In this document: in pieces, positions 31,163 through 39,796 of the stretch | How the letters are laid out: each line of letters opens with the position of its first letter | How positions within the stretch are numbered: the stretch's first letter is position 1 | Notes under the pieces: generated by a model | Seen by the model: the letters and a program-made list of their open reading frames with translations, nothing else | Told to the model about the DNA's origin: nothing | Database searches by the model: none | Origin: a virus | Strand: one strand, 5' to 3' | Length of the DNA stretch: 43,825 nt | Virus record (IMG/VR): IMGVR_UViG_3300049855_000111 | Coordinates: 1-43,825 of that record | Program-made: the position numbers and the translations under genes

Positions 31163-32116
31163 ATGTCTGGTAACAACACTGGCAATACCCAGTCCCTGAT
31201 TCGTCAGGAACTCTATCAAGCAGAGCTTGAAGAGATTCTGCACGAGCGTCTGACTGGCACCCCGTTTGTACGGGACGTACCGTTCCCGGATGGCAACATC
31301 CTGACGATGCCGTCCATCTCCACTCCTACCGTGCGTGACCTGCCGGAAGGTGCCGAAATCACTTTCGATACCCTGGACTCTGGCCAGGTGTCGATTCGCC
31401 TGAACGCGCCCATAGTGTCCGGTAACAAGTTCACCACCGTTCTGCGGGAAGACTCGTTCTGGGCAAATGAGATGATTGCCTCTGTACCTGCTGAGCAGGC
31501 TCAAGCCATCATGGAGCGCTATGAGACTGACGTGTTTGCTCTGGCTAACCGCCAGTTCCTGGGCGCCAACAACGCCAACGTCATCAACGGTTTTGCCCAC
31601 CGCCGTGTGGCAACAGGTGCGAACCAGACCATGTCCCCCACCGACTTCTCCTATGCGAACTTGTCCCTCACCAAGGCCAAGATTCCTGAGATGGGCCGTG
31701 TGGCGTTCGTGGACCCCACTGTGGCGTACTGGCTGGAGAACTCCACCAACATCGTCAACGTGTCCAACAACCCCCGTTGGGAAGGGTTGATTGAAACCGG
31801 CATGGCCAAGGAGTTCCAATTCGTGCGGAACATCTTTGGCTTCGACGTGTTCACCACTAACTTCCTGGCTGATGCCAACGAAACTATCGGTGGCCGTACT
31901 ACCACTTCTGGTAAGGCGAACATCTTCCTGTCCATGGCCAACGACCGCTTGCTGCCGTTTGTGTCCAGCTGGAAGTCCCGCCCGCAGATGCGTGTACAAG
32001 AAAAGTTTGAGTTCGACAACGAACTCCGTGTTTACACCCGTGCCCGTTACGGCACCGGCCTCGTGCGTGATGAGAACCTCGTTGTCATCCTGTCCGATTC
32101 CGCCGTAGCCCTGTAA
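31163..32116 (+). CDS. Major capsid protein
   Basis: 317 residues, ATG 31163 with TAAGGAG upstream. Mixed alpha/beta with an N-terminal helix (LIRQELYQAELEEILHERL) and a strand-rich core, following the scaffold. Length and position fit an HK97-fold capsid of a podovirus; the C-terminal VYTRARYGTGLVRDENLVVI is typical of the A-domain end. The high proportion of preferred codons agrees with strong expression. Confidence 0.85.
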   Translation: MSGNNTGNTQSLIRQELYQAELEEILHERLTGTPFVRDVPFPDGNILTMPSISTPTVRDLPEGAEITFDTLDSGQVSIRLNAPIVSGNKFTTVLREDSFWANEMIASVPAEQAQAIMERYETDVFALANRQFLGANNANVINGFAHRRVATGANQTMSPTDFSYANLSLTKAKIPEMGRVAFVDPTVAYWLENSTNIVNVSNNPRWEGLIETGMAKEFQFVRNIFGFDVFTTNFLADANETIGGRTTTSGKANIFLSMANDRLLPFVSSWKSRPQMRVQEKFEFDNELRVYTRARYGTGLVRDENLVVILSDSAVAL

Positions 32117-32127
32117 GGAGCAATACC

Positions 32128-32652
32128 ATGCCCCGTGAAAGCATCACCTCCTCTGCCAATACTGGTGTGGCAAAGCGCCGTGCAGCGACGTACTACGGTC
32201 GTCGTCTGCATGAGCGTCAAGCCCTGGCCGTTTACAGTGGCGAGGATGGCAAGACGGTCTATGAGACCACCTTCAACTTCCAACAACTGGCTGACTTCAC
32301 CACCGGTGATAAGCTGTACAACTTCCTTCCGGCGGGCCACAAGGTCCTGTCGGCTCAGCTGATTATCCTCACCCCCTGGGTGGGTGGTACGTCTCTGACT
32401 GTCGGCACCTACAACGTCACCACTGGTGCGGTTGTTTCTGCGAACAGCCTGGTGACTGCTACTGAGGCGGCTGTAGCCAACCTGGTTGCCAACAAGTTCA
32501 TCAATGGCGCCGGTGCGCTGGTCGGCGGTGATGGCCTGGCCGCCAACTACAACATCAAGGCAGTGGCCGCCGGTACGTTCACTGCGGGTGAGGCAACTCT
32601 CCGCATTGAGATGCAAGCACCGATTGACCGCTTCAGCGTGTTGAACGGCTAA
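32128..32652 (+). CDS. Putative head decoration/structural protein, 174 residues
   Basis: ATG 32128 with TAAGGAG upstream, 11 nt after the capsid gene. Beta-rich, Thr/Val/Ala-rich (SLTVGTYNVTTGAVVSANSL), with a basic N-terminus. A strong terminator follows it. Decoration or head-fibre base is inferred from position and composition. Confidence 0.6.
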   Translation: MPRESITSSANTGVAKRRAATYYGRRLHERQALAVYSGEDGKTVYETTFNFQQLADFTTGDKLYNFLPAGHKVLSAQLIILTPWVGGTSLTVGTYNVTTGAVVSANSLVTATEAAVANLVANKFINGAGALVGGDGLAANYNIKAVAAGTFTAGEATLRIEMQAPIDRFSVLNG

Positions 32653-32659
32653 CGCAAGT

Positions 32660-32708
32660 ACAAGTTACTTGGTATACTCTGGGGAACCTTCGGGTTCCCT
32701 TTTCTTTT
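32660..32708 (+). terminator. Intrinsic terminator after head genes, with palindrome and -10-like sequence
   Basis: GGGAACC (32682-32688), TTCG, GGTTCCC (32693-32699), then TTTTCTTTT. A palindrome CAAGTTACTTG (32661-32671) and an extended -10-like TGGTATACT (32670-32678) sit just before it; no matching -35 box was seen. Confidence 0.85.
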
Positions 32709-32722
32709 GCTAGGAGATGACC

Positions 32723-33673
32723 ATGGTAGATGTAGTCCACAAGACACTCCCGCCCAGTGAGTGTCACGAGGCTCCCCAGATAGGGGCAGCCACCACAGGT
32801 GACGCCGGTAAGGTCGTGACCCCGTCCAGCGTAACTGCGGGGCTTGGCCTGCTGCGTAACCTCACCACAGCTGAAGTTCTGATGGAGCGCTACCGCGCCA
32901 CCACGGTGCTCAACAGCACTATCTTCGTGGAGACTCAGGGCAAAGAGGTACTGAGTATCGGCCCAGATACAGGCCAGGTAGTCAACGTTGAGCTCGGTGC
33001 CCCGAGTACGGCCAAGATACGCAGGGTGGTGATACGTCGTCAGTCCGCCGGTACAGGCGAATTGATTGTCGTGGCTCCAGGTGCAGCCACCATTGATGGG
33101 CAGGCGGCGCTCCACCTCAAGCGCCAGTATGAGACCGTAGAACTGGTCACCGATGGAGTTGAGTGGTGTGTGCTCACCACCAACATCCGACCGGCGGGCT
33201 ACCAGTTTGTGCGGGATTCCCAGTACACATCAGGTGCCCCCCTGGCCGTGACATCAGGCACCAGGACCAAAATAACCATCAACAACCTGGGTGCAGGACA
33301 GGAGGCCTACAAGGATGGGCGCTATGACCTGTGGGACCAGACCAACAATCGCCTGCTGTTCACCCGCCCCGGTGATGTGATGACCATCCGCATAGCCATC
33401 AGGGCTAAGATGGGGGCCTCCAACGGGTACTTTGACCTGGAGACCAGCTTCCCTTCACCAACTACAGGCACCAACCTCACCACTGAGGTGCTGGCCCGTG
33501 GCAGTGGGGTAGAGAATCGCTTCATTCGTGAATACAGCTTCTTCGTGGACGAGTTCTCCATGGCCCAGGGCTACATGGAGCTATGGGTGACGCCCAGCGT
33601 AAACATGGACTTCTTCAGTGCGTCACTGCTGGTATCAGTGAATAGCACAGCTGTGCTCGGGGGGAATGAATAA
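32723..33673 (+). CDS. Virion structural protein, probable tail or fibre component, 316 residues
   Basis: ATG 32723 is chosen because AGGAG is 7 nt upstream; ATG 32717 would lie on top of it. Beta-rich throughout. Residues ~85-160 (VVNVELGAPSTAKIRRVVIR) and the C-terminal ~130 residues (TKITINNLGAGQEA; YSFFVDEFSMAQGYMELW) look like two sandwich domains. No family recognised; tail position suggests a fibre or collar protein. Confidence 0.55.
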   Translation: MVDVVHKTLPPSECHEAPQIGAATTGDAGKVVTPSSVTAGLGLLRNLTTAEVLMERYRATTVLNSTIFVETQGKEVLSIGPDTGQVVNVELGAPSTAKIRRVVIRRQSAGTGELIVVAPGAATIDGQAALHLKRQYETVELVTDGVEWCVLTTNIRPAGYQFVRDSQYTSGAPLAVTSGTRTKITINNLGAGQEAYKDGRYDLWDQTNNRLLFTRPGDVMTIRIAIRAKMGASNGYFDLETSFPSPTTGTNLTTEVLARGSGVENRFIREYSFFVDEFSMAQGYMELWVTPSVNMDFFSASLLVSVNSTAVLGGNE

Positions 33674-35736
33674 TGGCAGTGGGAGCATGGGGAGGGGATT
33701 ACTTCAACGTTATCCGCTCCTGGATTACGGAGGCCAACCCAGCCAACTGGCCCGCAGAGGCGTGCGTGGACATCCTCAACATGGAGATACAGCCTGCTGG
33801 GGATGTACTGCGTCGTCTCGGGCTCACTGAGGAACTGACTGGAGGGGCGCTGGCTGTAACTGCCCCGACAGGGCAGGCCATCTCTGTGCACGTGTGGAAG
33901 GATGCCGGGGGTAGGGCCGGTAATGACCTGCTGCTCATACAGCGAGGCTTCGACGTGTATGCGTACGGTAACTCGCACCCCCTGTCTGCCTACTACGTCG
34001 GCATGGTCACCTTGCCCCAGGATGTGGTTGCTGTAGAGGGCTCAGCCTCGGTCATCTCTGTGGCCAGCATCAATGGTGATGCCATCATAGCGCACCCGCG
34101 CTGTGCGCCGCAGGCCCTGTCCATATCCGAAACGGGGCAGCTCAGCTTGACCAGGATTACGGTGGCTATACGGGTGCAGGAGTCCATCAGTAAGATGCCC
34201 ATCGCCTCCCGGCCTACTGGCCTGACGCACGAGTTTGAGTTCGACCTGCGTAATGCAGGTTGGCCCTATGTGGCTCAGTGCTCCACCACCCCCAAGGGTG
34301 AGGGGGCTACCAGAGCAGACCCGGTGGCTTACACCAAGACCAAGCTCGGCGTGTACCCCGCGCTGTCGGACCTGTTCTACACCTGCAAGACCCCCTCCGC
34401 CACAGAGGCGGTGGCCCTCGGCACCTACTCCCCGTGGGAGCTTGAGAAGCAGGAGTCGGGCAGCGGGTACTCAGTGTCTGGTAAGTTCATCACTGAGGCG
34501 TATGCCCTGAACACGGGAAACTTGATGACAACGGCCTACTCGCCTGTGCCTCCGTCAGCCAGTACTCAGGAGTTGTACAACCAGTTACAGGCACTGTTCC
34601 CAGGCAACACCCTGGTGTCTCTGGGCCAGGAGGGCGGGCCCATAACCACGGGGACCACCATCCGTTATACCAACGAACGCCCATCAGCCGTGGCTCACCT
34701 GAACGGTCGGGTGGTTTACGCCGGGCGGGATTACAACGGCGCCTACTGTCTGTTCTTCAGCCAGCTGGCAGTGGACAGGCTGGCCTATGGCAAGTGTCAC
34801 CAAGAGGCAGACCCCACCACTGAGGAGATAAACGACCTGGTGGATACTGATGGTGGCGTGATACGGGCGCCAGGTATGGGCGCTGTACTGCGGATGGTTG
34901 AGCTGAACTCCCAGCTGGTCATCTTCTCCACCACCGGCATCTGGGCAGTGGACGGAGGTGGTGCTGGTGACGGGTTCACCGGGAACAACTTCAGGGTGAC
35001 CCAGCTCAGCAAAGAGAGCTGCATTGCTCCGCTGTCCATTGTGGCTATGAGCAACGCCATCATGTTCTTCGGGGAGACAGGGATTCACTCCGTGGCTGTG
35101 GACTCAGCCAGCGGCGCGTCCAACGTGGAGAACATCACACTCACCACCATCCAGAGCTTCTACGATAACATCCCATTGGGGGCTCGTATAAATGCAGTTG
35201 GTGCAGCCGACCCGACTCAGGGTAGGATTGAGTGGACCATCGTCACAAACGATGAAAGCGAATACTACACCCTCATACTGGTGCTTGACTTACGCCAGGG
35301 GGGATGGAGGAAGCACCGTGTACCCTATGGGGACAACCGCATCCTGTTGCCTATCCCGCCGTTCGGGACCACCAGCTCGGGGGCAGGGGCCACCCTGATA
35401 AGTAACTTGGTCACCACTACAGGTAACCGCATAGTCACCCTGTCAGGAAACCCCATTGTGTACCAGACCAGCCAGGTCATCACGGACCCGGTGGACGCAG
35501 AGCGCCGGTTCCGCTACCTGTCATCCACCCAACTGGGGGCGGGGTTACGGATAACGGAGATGGCCACCACCACGTTTAAAGACTGGTATGGGATAGCGAC
35601 CATCCCCAGGGATGCCGCTGGCTATATTGAGTTTCCCTATATCTATAACAGCCTGGGTCCGGGAGGCACCAAGCGTGCGGCGAGGGCGTCAGCCCAATAT
35701 GTAAACGCCTTCACGCTACGTGGGAGGTTACTTTAG
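33673..35736 (+). CDS. Tail nozzle protein (T7 gp12-like)
   Basis: 687 residues; ATG 33673 overlaps the previous stop (TAATG). Size, beta-rich composition and repeated WT/YG-type strand motifs (TTGIWAVDGGGAG, SVAVDSASGASNVEN, VPYGDNRILLPIPP) fit the beta-propeller tail tubular protein B of podoviruses, which forms the tip of the tail tube. The N-terminus (FNVIRSWITEANPANWP) contains the NPANWP-like element typical of these proteins. Position in the tail module supports this. The sequence alone cannot show ring number. Confidence 0.7.
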   Translation: MAVGAWGGDYFNVIRSWITEANPANWPAEACVDILNMEIQPAGDVLRRLGLTEELTGGALAVTAPTGQAISVHVWKDAGGRAGNDLLLIQRGFDVYAYGNSHPLSAYYVGMVTLPQDVVAVEGSASVISVASINGDAIIAHPRCAPQALSISETGQLSLTRITVAIRVQESISKMPIASRPTGLTHEFEFDLRNAGWPYVAQCSTTPKGEGATRADPVAYTKTKLGVYPALSDLFYTCKTPSATEAVALGTYSPWELEKQESGSGYSVSGKFITEAYALNTGNLMTTAYSPVPPSASTQELYNQLQALFPGNTLVSLGQEGGPITTGTTIRYTNERPSAVAHLNGRVVYAGRDYNGAYCLFFSQLAVDRLAYGKCHQEADPTTEEINDLVDTDGGVIRAPGMGAVLRMVELNSQLVIFSTTGIWAVDGGGAGDGFTGNNFRVTQLSKESCIAPLSIVAMSNAIMFFGETGIHSVAVDSASGASNVENITLTTIQSFYDNIPLGARINAVGAADPTQGRIEWTIVTNDESEYYTLILVLDLRQGGWRKHRVPYGDNRILLPIPPFGTTSSGAGATLISNLVTTTGNRIVTLSGNPIVYQTSQVITDPVDAERRFRYLSSTQLGAGLRITEMATTTFKDWYGIATIPRDAAGYIEFPYIYNSLGPGGTKRAARASAQYVNAFTLRGRLL

Positions 35737-36145
35737 CTCGACAGTGACGAGCTTGCTGTATCCCATCATTGACTCAGAACCAGTAGTGCTGCTGACTAGA
35801 GGGACCCCCAGCGATATAGTGTCCCTGGAGATACCTATAGAAGGGGTGAGTGGGCTGTCATCCGGGGTGGTAAACGCGATGGAGCTGTTGGTGGTCCTGT
35901 CACCCACCAGTTACGCCACTGTGGAGGCAGTAGGGGGGCTGAGCACCGGGATAGTGGGGGGTATAGACTTAGTGGCAACCATAGTCTTTACCACCTCGGC
36001 TAACTTCGAATCCGTGGGGCGGCTGAGCACGGCCACAGTAGGTGGGCTGGACTTGGTAACTACGATTGTGTTTGTGGCGTACGCCAACGTTGAGGCTGTG
36101 GGCAAGTTGAGCACTGCCACAGTCGGGGCGATTACCTTAGTGTGA
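35720..36145 (+). CDS. 28-residue-repeat structural protein, 141 residues
   Basis: GTG 35720 overlaps the nozzle gene by 17 nt; the true start is uncertain because no ribosome site fits exactly. From residue 41 the protein consists of units of exactly 28 residues: EGVSGLSSGVVNAMELLVV..., EAVGGLSTGIVGGIDLVAT..., ESVGRLSTATVGGLDLVTT..., and a final 17-residue part EAVGKLSTATVGAITLV. Each unit alternates V/I/L strands with Gly/Ser/Thr turns, suggesting a beta-solenoid or beta-stack. Late, between tail genes. No family recognised. Confidence 0.55.
   Translation: MGGYFSSTVTSLLYPIIDSEPVVLLTRGTPSDIVSLEIPIEGVSGLSSGVVNAMELLVVLSPTSYATVEAVGGLSTGIVGGIDLVATIVFTTSANFESVGRLSTATVGGLDLVTTIVFVAYANVEAVGKLSTATVGAITLV
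35840..36142 (+). repeat. 84-nt coding repeat, about 3.6 units
   Basis: Units at 35840-35923, 35924-36007, 36008-36091 and 36092-36142, diverged at the DNA level but in exact register. Units two to four are the closest in protein sequence. Confidence 0.85.
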
Positions 36146-36152
36146 GGAAACT

Positions 36153-37121
36153 ATGAATATACAGGGTCTGGAGTGTGGGGTAGGTGGGTATTACACCTTT
36201 GAAATGAATGGGGTGCCTGTGTTTGAAGCACCATCAAAGAACCTAATCACCAATTTCGGGTGGGACAGGTTCATGAACTTGACTAACGTCAACGCCACGA
36301 CGGCGCAGATACAGCTGGGGACGTCCAACACCCCACCAGCAGTGACTGACACCGCCCTGGGGGCATTACTTGTCTCCCTAAACCACGGGGCCTCAAACAC
36401 CTCCGTTGCCACATCGGGCACCGACGCTGTGGGTACATACCGGGGACAGAGGATGTCGTTCAGCTTTGCCCAAGGGGCCGTGATAGGCAACCTGGCAGAG
36501 GTGGGGTACAAAGTGCAGGCTGCTGATGCCTCTCTGTCCAGCCGCAGCCTCATAAAGGATGGGCTGGGAAACCCGGCGGTAATCGTTGCAACAGCCATAG
36601 ACCAATTAACTGTCACCTATGAGCTGCGTTACTACCTCAACCGGACACTGAGCACCACGGGGTCCATCACGGTGGCCGGGACACCAACCACATGGACGTT
36701 GATGGCGGCGGCGGACGCCGTAGGCGTGACAGCAGACCTTAACGTATACGGGATGACACCTGTGCGGCTATTGGGCAACGCTACTGGACCGAACGAATCT
36801 TACGTTGTTGGCAATACCTTCAGCATGGGGGCTGTGGGAACCAACCCAAGTGGGACGCAGGTGGCTATAGGCTCGGCCATATCCCTGACGGGGGTGGTCG
36901 TGAACGTAGCGGCAGGCACTGTGACATCCACATTCACACTTGGGACTGGTGTTGGCAATACAGGCACTGGGATATTTGGGATGCGGCTAGCCTGGGTGTA
37001 TTCCAGTAACAACTTCGTCGCATCAATGGGGGTGATGAAGCTCAGCTTCTCCCCGGCGATACCCAAGGACAACACCAAGACGCTGGCTGTTACAATCACC
37101 GTCACCTATGTGAGGGTGTAA
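36153..37121 (+). CDS. Tail/fibre-type structural protein, 322 residues
   Basis: ATG 36153 with TGAGGAAACT upstream. Beta-rich with long Thr/Val/Gly stretches (GNTFSMGAVGTNPSGTQVAI). The start GGYYTFEMNGVPV followed by KNLITNFGWDRFM resembles N-terminal parts of phage tail-fibre or baseplate-type proteins. The C-terminal 100 residues are repeat-like beta. Receptor binding is possible but unproven. Confidence 0.55.
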   Translation: MNIQGLECGVGGYYTFEMNGVPVFEAPSKNLITNFGWDRFMNLTNVNATTAQIQLGTSNTPPAVTDTALGALLVSLNHGASNTSVATSGTDAVGTYRGQRMSFSFAQGAVIGNLAEVGYKVQAADASLSSRSLIKDGLGNPAVIVATAIDQLTVTYELRYYLNRTLSTTGSITVAGTPTTWTLMAAADAVGVTADLNVYGMTPVRLLGNATGPNESYVVGNTFSMGAVGTNPSGTQVAIGSAISLTGVVVNVAAGTVTSTFTLGTGVGNTGTGIFGMRLAWVYSSNNFVASMGVMKLSFSPAIPKDNTKTLAVTITVTYVRV

Positions 37122-37123
37122 CG

Positions 37124-37699
37124 ATGTTCCCACTACACACGTTCATCGACGCGGGGCCCACCTCCCCCTACTTGTGGGGAGGGGAAGTCCTCAGTGACGG
37201 GCTGGAATCCTGGGAGATGGGGGGAGTCGGTATATCCGACCCCTCTGGTGGTTTGATGTTCCAGTTGTGGCACGCAGAGCTGGACCTGGCCACGGGTACT
37301 GTACTTCTAGACGCCCCCAACACCCCGCAGTTTGTGCTGTACTCCGAAGCCGGTATAACCCAGATGGACTTCAGCTTTGACCAGAACATGAAGCCCTGCC
37401 TGGCCTTCACCCAGAACGGGGTGGCCAAGTTTTGGTGGTACAATGCGGTCAACTCCCAGTACGAGATAGTCGTGCTCACTGGAGCAATGACGCCCCTGGT
37501 GGTGCTCGATGATAAGAGACCAGTGGGGGTGAACAACAGTGACATAGTGCTGGTCTACCTGCGGGACGGCAGCCTTTACTGCCGGGACCAGCGTGACCGC
37601 TTCCTCATAGAGTATGACCTCAACATCCGCGGGATAAAACGCCTGGTACGCATGGGCTTCTCCACTGGGTTGAGAATACAGATACAGGTGATTGTATGA
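37124..37699 (+). CDS. Phage structural protein, 191 residues
   Basis: ATG 37124 with TGAGGGTGTAACG upstream. Contains SEAGITQMDFSFDQNMKPCL and VAKFWWYNA, then YEIVVLTG and DIVLVYLRDGSLYCRDQRDR, a layout I have seen in small virion proteins next to tail genes. Beta-propeller-like. Ends in an ATGA overlap. Confidence 0.55.
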   Translation: MFPLHTFIDAGPTSPYLWGGEVLSDGLESWEMGGVGISDPSGGLMFQLWHAELDLATGTVLLDAPNTPQFVLYSEAGITQMDFSFDQNMKPCLAFTQNGVAKFWWYNAVNSQYEIVVLTGAMTPLVVLDDKRPVGVNNSDIVLVYLRDGSLYCRDQRDRFLIEYDLNIRGIKRLVRMGFSTGLRIQIQVIV

Positions 37700-37980
37700 T
37701 TCCTTCAGATACAGTGAGTGTTGTACTGTCTGTGGCCTGGGACTGGTCCACCCAGTACGGGCCGGGGCAGGAGATGGCGAAGCTGGCTCCCACCACCTAC
37801 ACCAACGCGGGATACAGCAGCGCAGCCTACCCCCGTGATGTGATAGTGACTCGGGCACGCTTCAGAGGAACAGGCCGGGCTTTACAGCTCCGGTTTTCCA
37901 CATCCCCGGACAAGGACTTTGCCTTGGCTGGGTGGAGCATAGAGGGCATCGCCCGCGACAAGGCAGAGGGTGCAAAATGA
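37696..37980 (+). CDS. Small virion-type protein, 94 residues
   Basis: ATG 37696 overlaps the previous stop (ATGA) and its own stop overlaps the next ATG. Contains a Trp/Tyr-rich start and GRALQLRFSTSPDKDFALAG, a beta motif often seen in small podoviral tail proteins. Function unknown. Confidence 0.55.
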   Translation: MIPSDTVSVVLSVAWDWSTQYGPGQEMAKLAPTTYTNAGYSSAAYPRDVIVTRARFRGTGRALQLRFSTSPDKDFALAGWSIEGIARDKAEGAK

Positions 37981-38762
37981 AACGTTACACGTTACTGGAG
38001 ATGGTCAAGGCTGTGGGGGCGAGTATCACAGCCGACCAGATTAGCTCCCTTGGGGAGAGCGTCGAGGCCGAGGATATCGAGATGATTGTCCTGGAAGCGT
38101 TGGAGGACATCACCAACCGCCGTGAGTGGTCGTGGAGGCAGAACCAGATGCGCACTGGTACAGCCACAGGCAGTAGTACCTCCCGCACCACCCTGCTGCT
38201 TCCTACGGACTGCGACAGCCTGGAGCAGGTACGCTACCGGCAGGATATGACTGGGGCCACCACCCAGGAGTACGCTGAGCTGACCTACCTGTACCCCGAG
38301 CAGTTCCTGGAGCTGGTCAGAGTGAGGGACACCACCAACGCAAACGTGGTGACCATGAACCTGCCGACGGTGAACGTCCCCATCTACGTTTACAAGGACA
38401 GACCCCCCACCTATTACACACAGTTCGAACACGGTGCTATAGTGTGTGATGCCTATGACGAGGTAGTGGACCCAACGGGGTTGTCTGCGGGCCGGTCGAT
38501 GATGCGGGTGACGATAAACCTGGACACGTCCACCGCAGCGGGCAATGCTACTTGGGTACCGAACATACCCACCAAGTTCTTCACCTTGTGGGTACAGGAA
38601 GCCAAGGCAGCTGCGTCCAGCCAACTCCGGCAGATGCAGAACGCCAGGGCAGAGAGAGAAGCGAGAAGAACGTACATCCGCCTGCTGGCACTGGACGAGC
38701 AGGTAGACAAGGCGAGTGAACCGAGAGAGGTGAATTATGGCAGACAATATCGACATGGATGA
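37977..38762 (+). CDS. Tail tubular/head-tail adaptor protein (T7 gp11-like)
   Basis: 261 residues. ATG 37977 overlaps the previous stop (ATGA), with CAGAGGG upstream. N-terminal helices (ASITADQISSLGESVEAEDI), a central strand region (TTLLLPTDCDSLEQV) and a C-terminal helical bundle (QEAKAAASSQLRQMQNARAE) ending NYGRQYRHG. This matches the tail tubular protein A/adaptor that sits on the portal and receives the nozzle. In T7 it precedes gp12; here it follows it. Confidence 0.7.
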   Translation: MKRYTLLEMVKAVGASITADQISSLGESVEAEDIEMIVLEALEDITNRREWSWRQNQMRTGTATGSSTSRTTLLLPTDCDSLEQVRYRQDMTGATTQEYAELTYLYPEQFLELVRVRDTTNANVVTMNLPTVNVPIYVYKDRPPTYYTQFEHGAIVCDAYDEVVDPTGLSAGRSMMRVTINLDTSTAAGNATWVPNIPTKFFTLWVQEAKAAASSQLRQMQNARAEREARRTYIRLLALDEQVDKASEPREVNYGRQYRHG

Positions 38763-39222
38763 TTTCCCGGCAGACCTTGATGATGACGCGGCGCAGTACC
38801 AAGCACGTTGTGTGTTCCTGGGTAAGCACCCCAAGAACTACGACTTCTACCTGGAGCCGGGCCCCGGTAACCTGCGGATAATCCGGTGCCGGAGAGGGGA
38901 CAGATACCTGCCCACTCCAGAGGCACTGGCTGGGGCGTACACTGACTCCACCACAGCAGCCCGAGCGGTGACTACGTACATCGCCAACCGGGGTAAGCCC
39001 AACCCCCTGCCCATCAACGGCATTGTCCAGAAGGCTGATGTGAAGGATGAGCTGGACCTGGCGATTGAGCAGGACGTTGGAGGGGACGAGACGGAGCAGG
39101 AGCTCCCAGCACCACCGCCGGTCATTGACTTGACCGACCCTAACGCCAAGGCGCCTGATGATGTGGAGGAGTCCATAACCATCAGGACCAGACGGGCCGC
39201 AGCAGCAGCGAAGAAGAAATAA
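38737..39222 (+). CDS. Hypothetical acidic protein, 161 residues
   Basis: ATG 38737 with GAGGTGAATT upstream, overlapping the adaptor gene by 26 nt. Acidic termini, a central ~80-residue folded part (PKNYDFYLEPGPGNLRII) and a low-complexity C-terminus (RRAAAAAKKK). Possibly a structural or head-closure protein by position. A homopolymer of ten A follows the stop. Confidence 0.5.
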   Translation: MADNIDMDDFPADLDDDAAQYQARCVFLGKHPKNYDFYLEPGPGNLRIIRCRRGDRYLPTPEALAGAYTDSTTAARAVTTYIANRGKPNPLPINGIVQKADVKDELDLAIEQDVGGDETEQELPAPPPVIDLTDPNAKAPDDVEESITIRTRRAAAAAKKK

Positions 39223-39250
39223 AAAAAAAAGGCCCCGCTTCGTGTGGGGC
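39221..39250. terminator. Terminator-like hairpin with A10 tract, stronger on the - strand
   Basis: GCCCCGC (39232-39238), loop TTCGT, GTGGGGC (39244-39250). On the + strand the following T tract is weak (TTAAACTTT). On the - strand it is followed by ten T (the A10 at 39221-39230), so it should stop leftward antisense transcription strongly and rightward transcription weakly. Confidence 0.6.
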
Positions 39251-39335
39251 TTAAACTTTGAGGTTGACCAAGAGACTGTATCGACTACGAGCTGAAGTAT
39301 ATACTGCTTGTGGAGATAACTACAAGGAGAGTGAG

Positions 39336-39794
39336 ATGACCGCGACTATCGTCCGTGTGACCACCACTGATATGATTGCCATTGGCGCCCAGCTTACCCA
39401 GCAGCATTATGATGAGGTGCCCTTTGGCGTCAAAGGTTTACCGATGGAGCTGGACTGGGACACCTATAAGGCCATTGAGCGTGAGGGGTGCCTGCTGGGG
39501 CTGGCAGCCTTCGACGATGAAAGTAACTTGGTGGGGTATCTGGTGGTGGTGAGCACCCCACTGCTGCACCACAAAGGAAAATACATGGCTCAGACCGACT
39601 GTTTCTACATCCACCCGGCTTACAGAAAGCGGGGGATGTTTGAGCAGTTGCTGGCAGAAGCACAGAGCATATGCAGTGCTGCTGGCGTGGTGAGCTTCCG
39701 GGTAATTGTAAATACCAACTTCCCGCTACCGCAGGAAATGTTGAACGGGCTCGGCTATCGCGAAGCTGAGCGGCACTATGAGATGGAGTTTTAA
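39336..39794 (+). CDS. GNAT-type N-acetyltransferase
   Basis: 152 residues. ATG 39336 with AAGGAG upstream; upstream TTG starts lack a ribosome site. The GNAT fold is seen in strand GYLVVVSTPLL, DCFYIHPAYRKRGMFEQLL (the acetyl-CoA pyrophosphate loop R/Q-x-x-G-x-G/A, here RKRGMF) and the late strand SFRVIVNTNF. It would transfer acetyl from acetyl-CoA to an unknown amine. It sits inside the virion/ejection module after a hairpin and a -10-like TATACT at 39300-39305, so it is produced late and may be packaged (inference). Confidence 0.75.
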   Translation: MTATIVRVTTTDMIAIGAQLTQQHYDEVPFGVKGLPMELDWDTYKAIEREGCLLGLAAFDDESNLVGYLVVVSTPLLHHKGKYMAQTDCFYIHPAYRKRGMFEQLLAEAQSICSAAGVVSFRVIVNTNFPLPQEMLNGLGYREAERHYEMEF

Positions 39795-39796
39795 TC

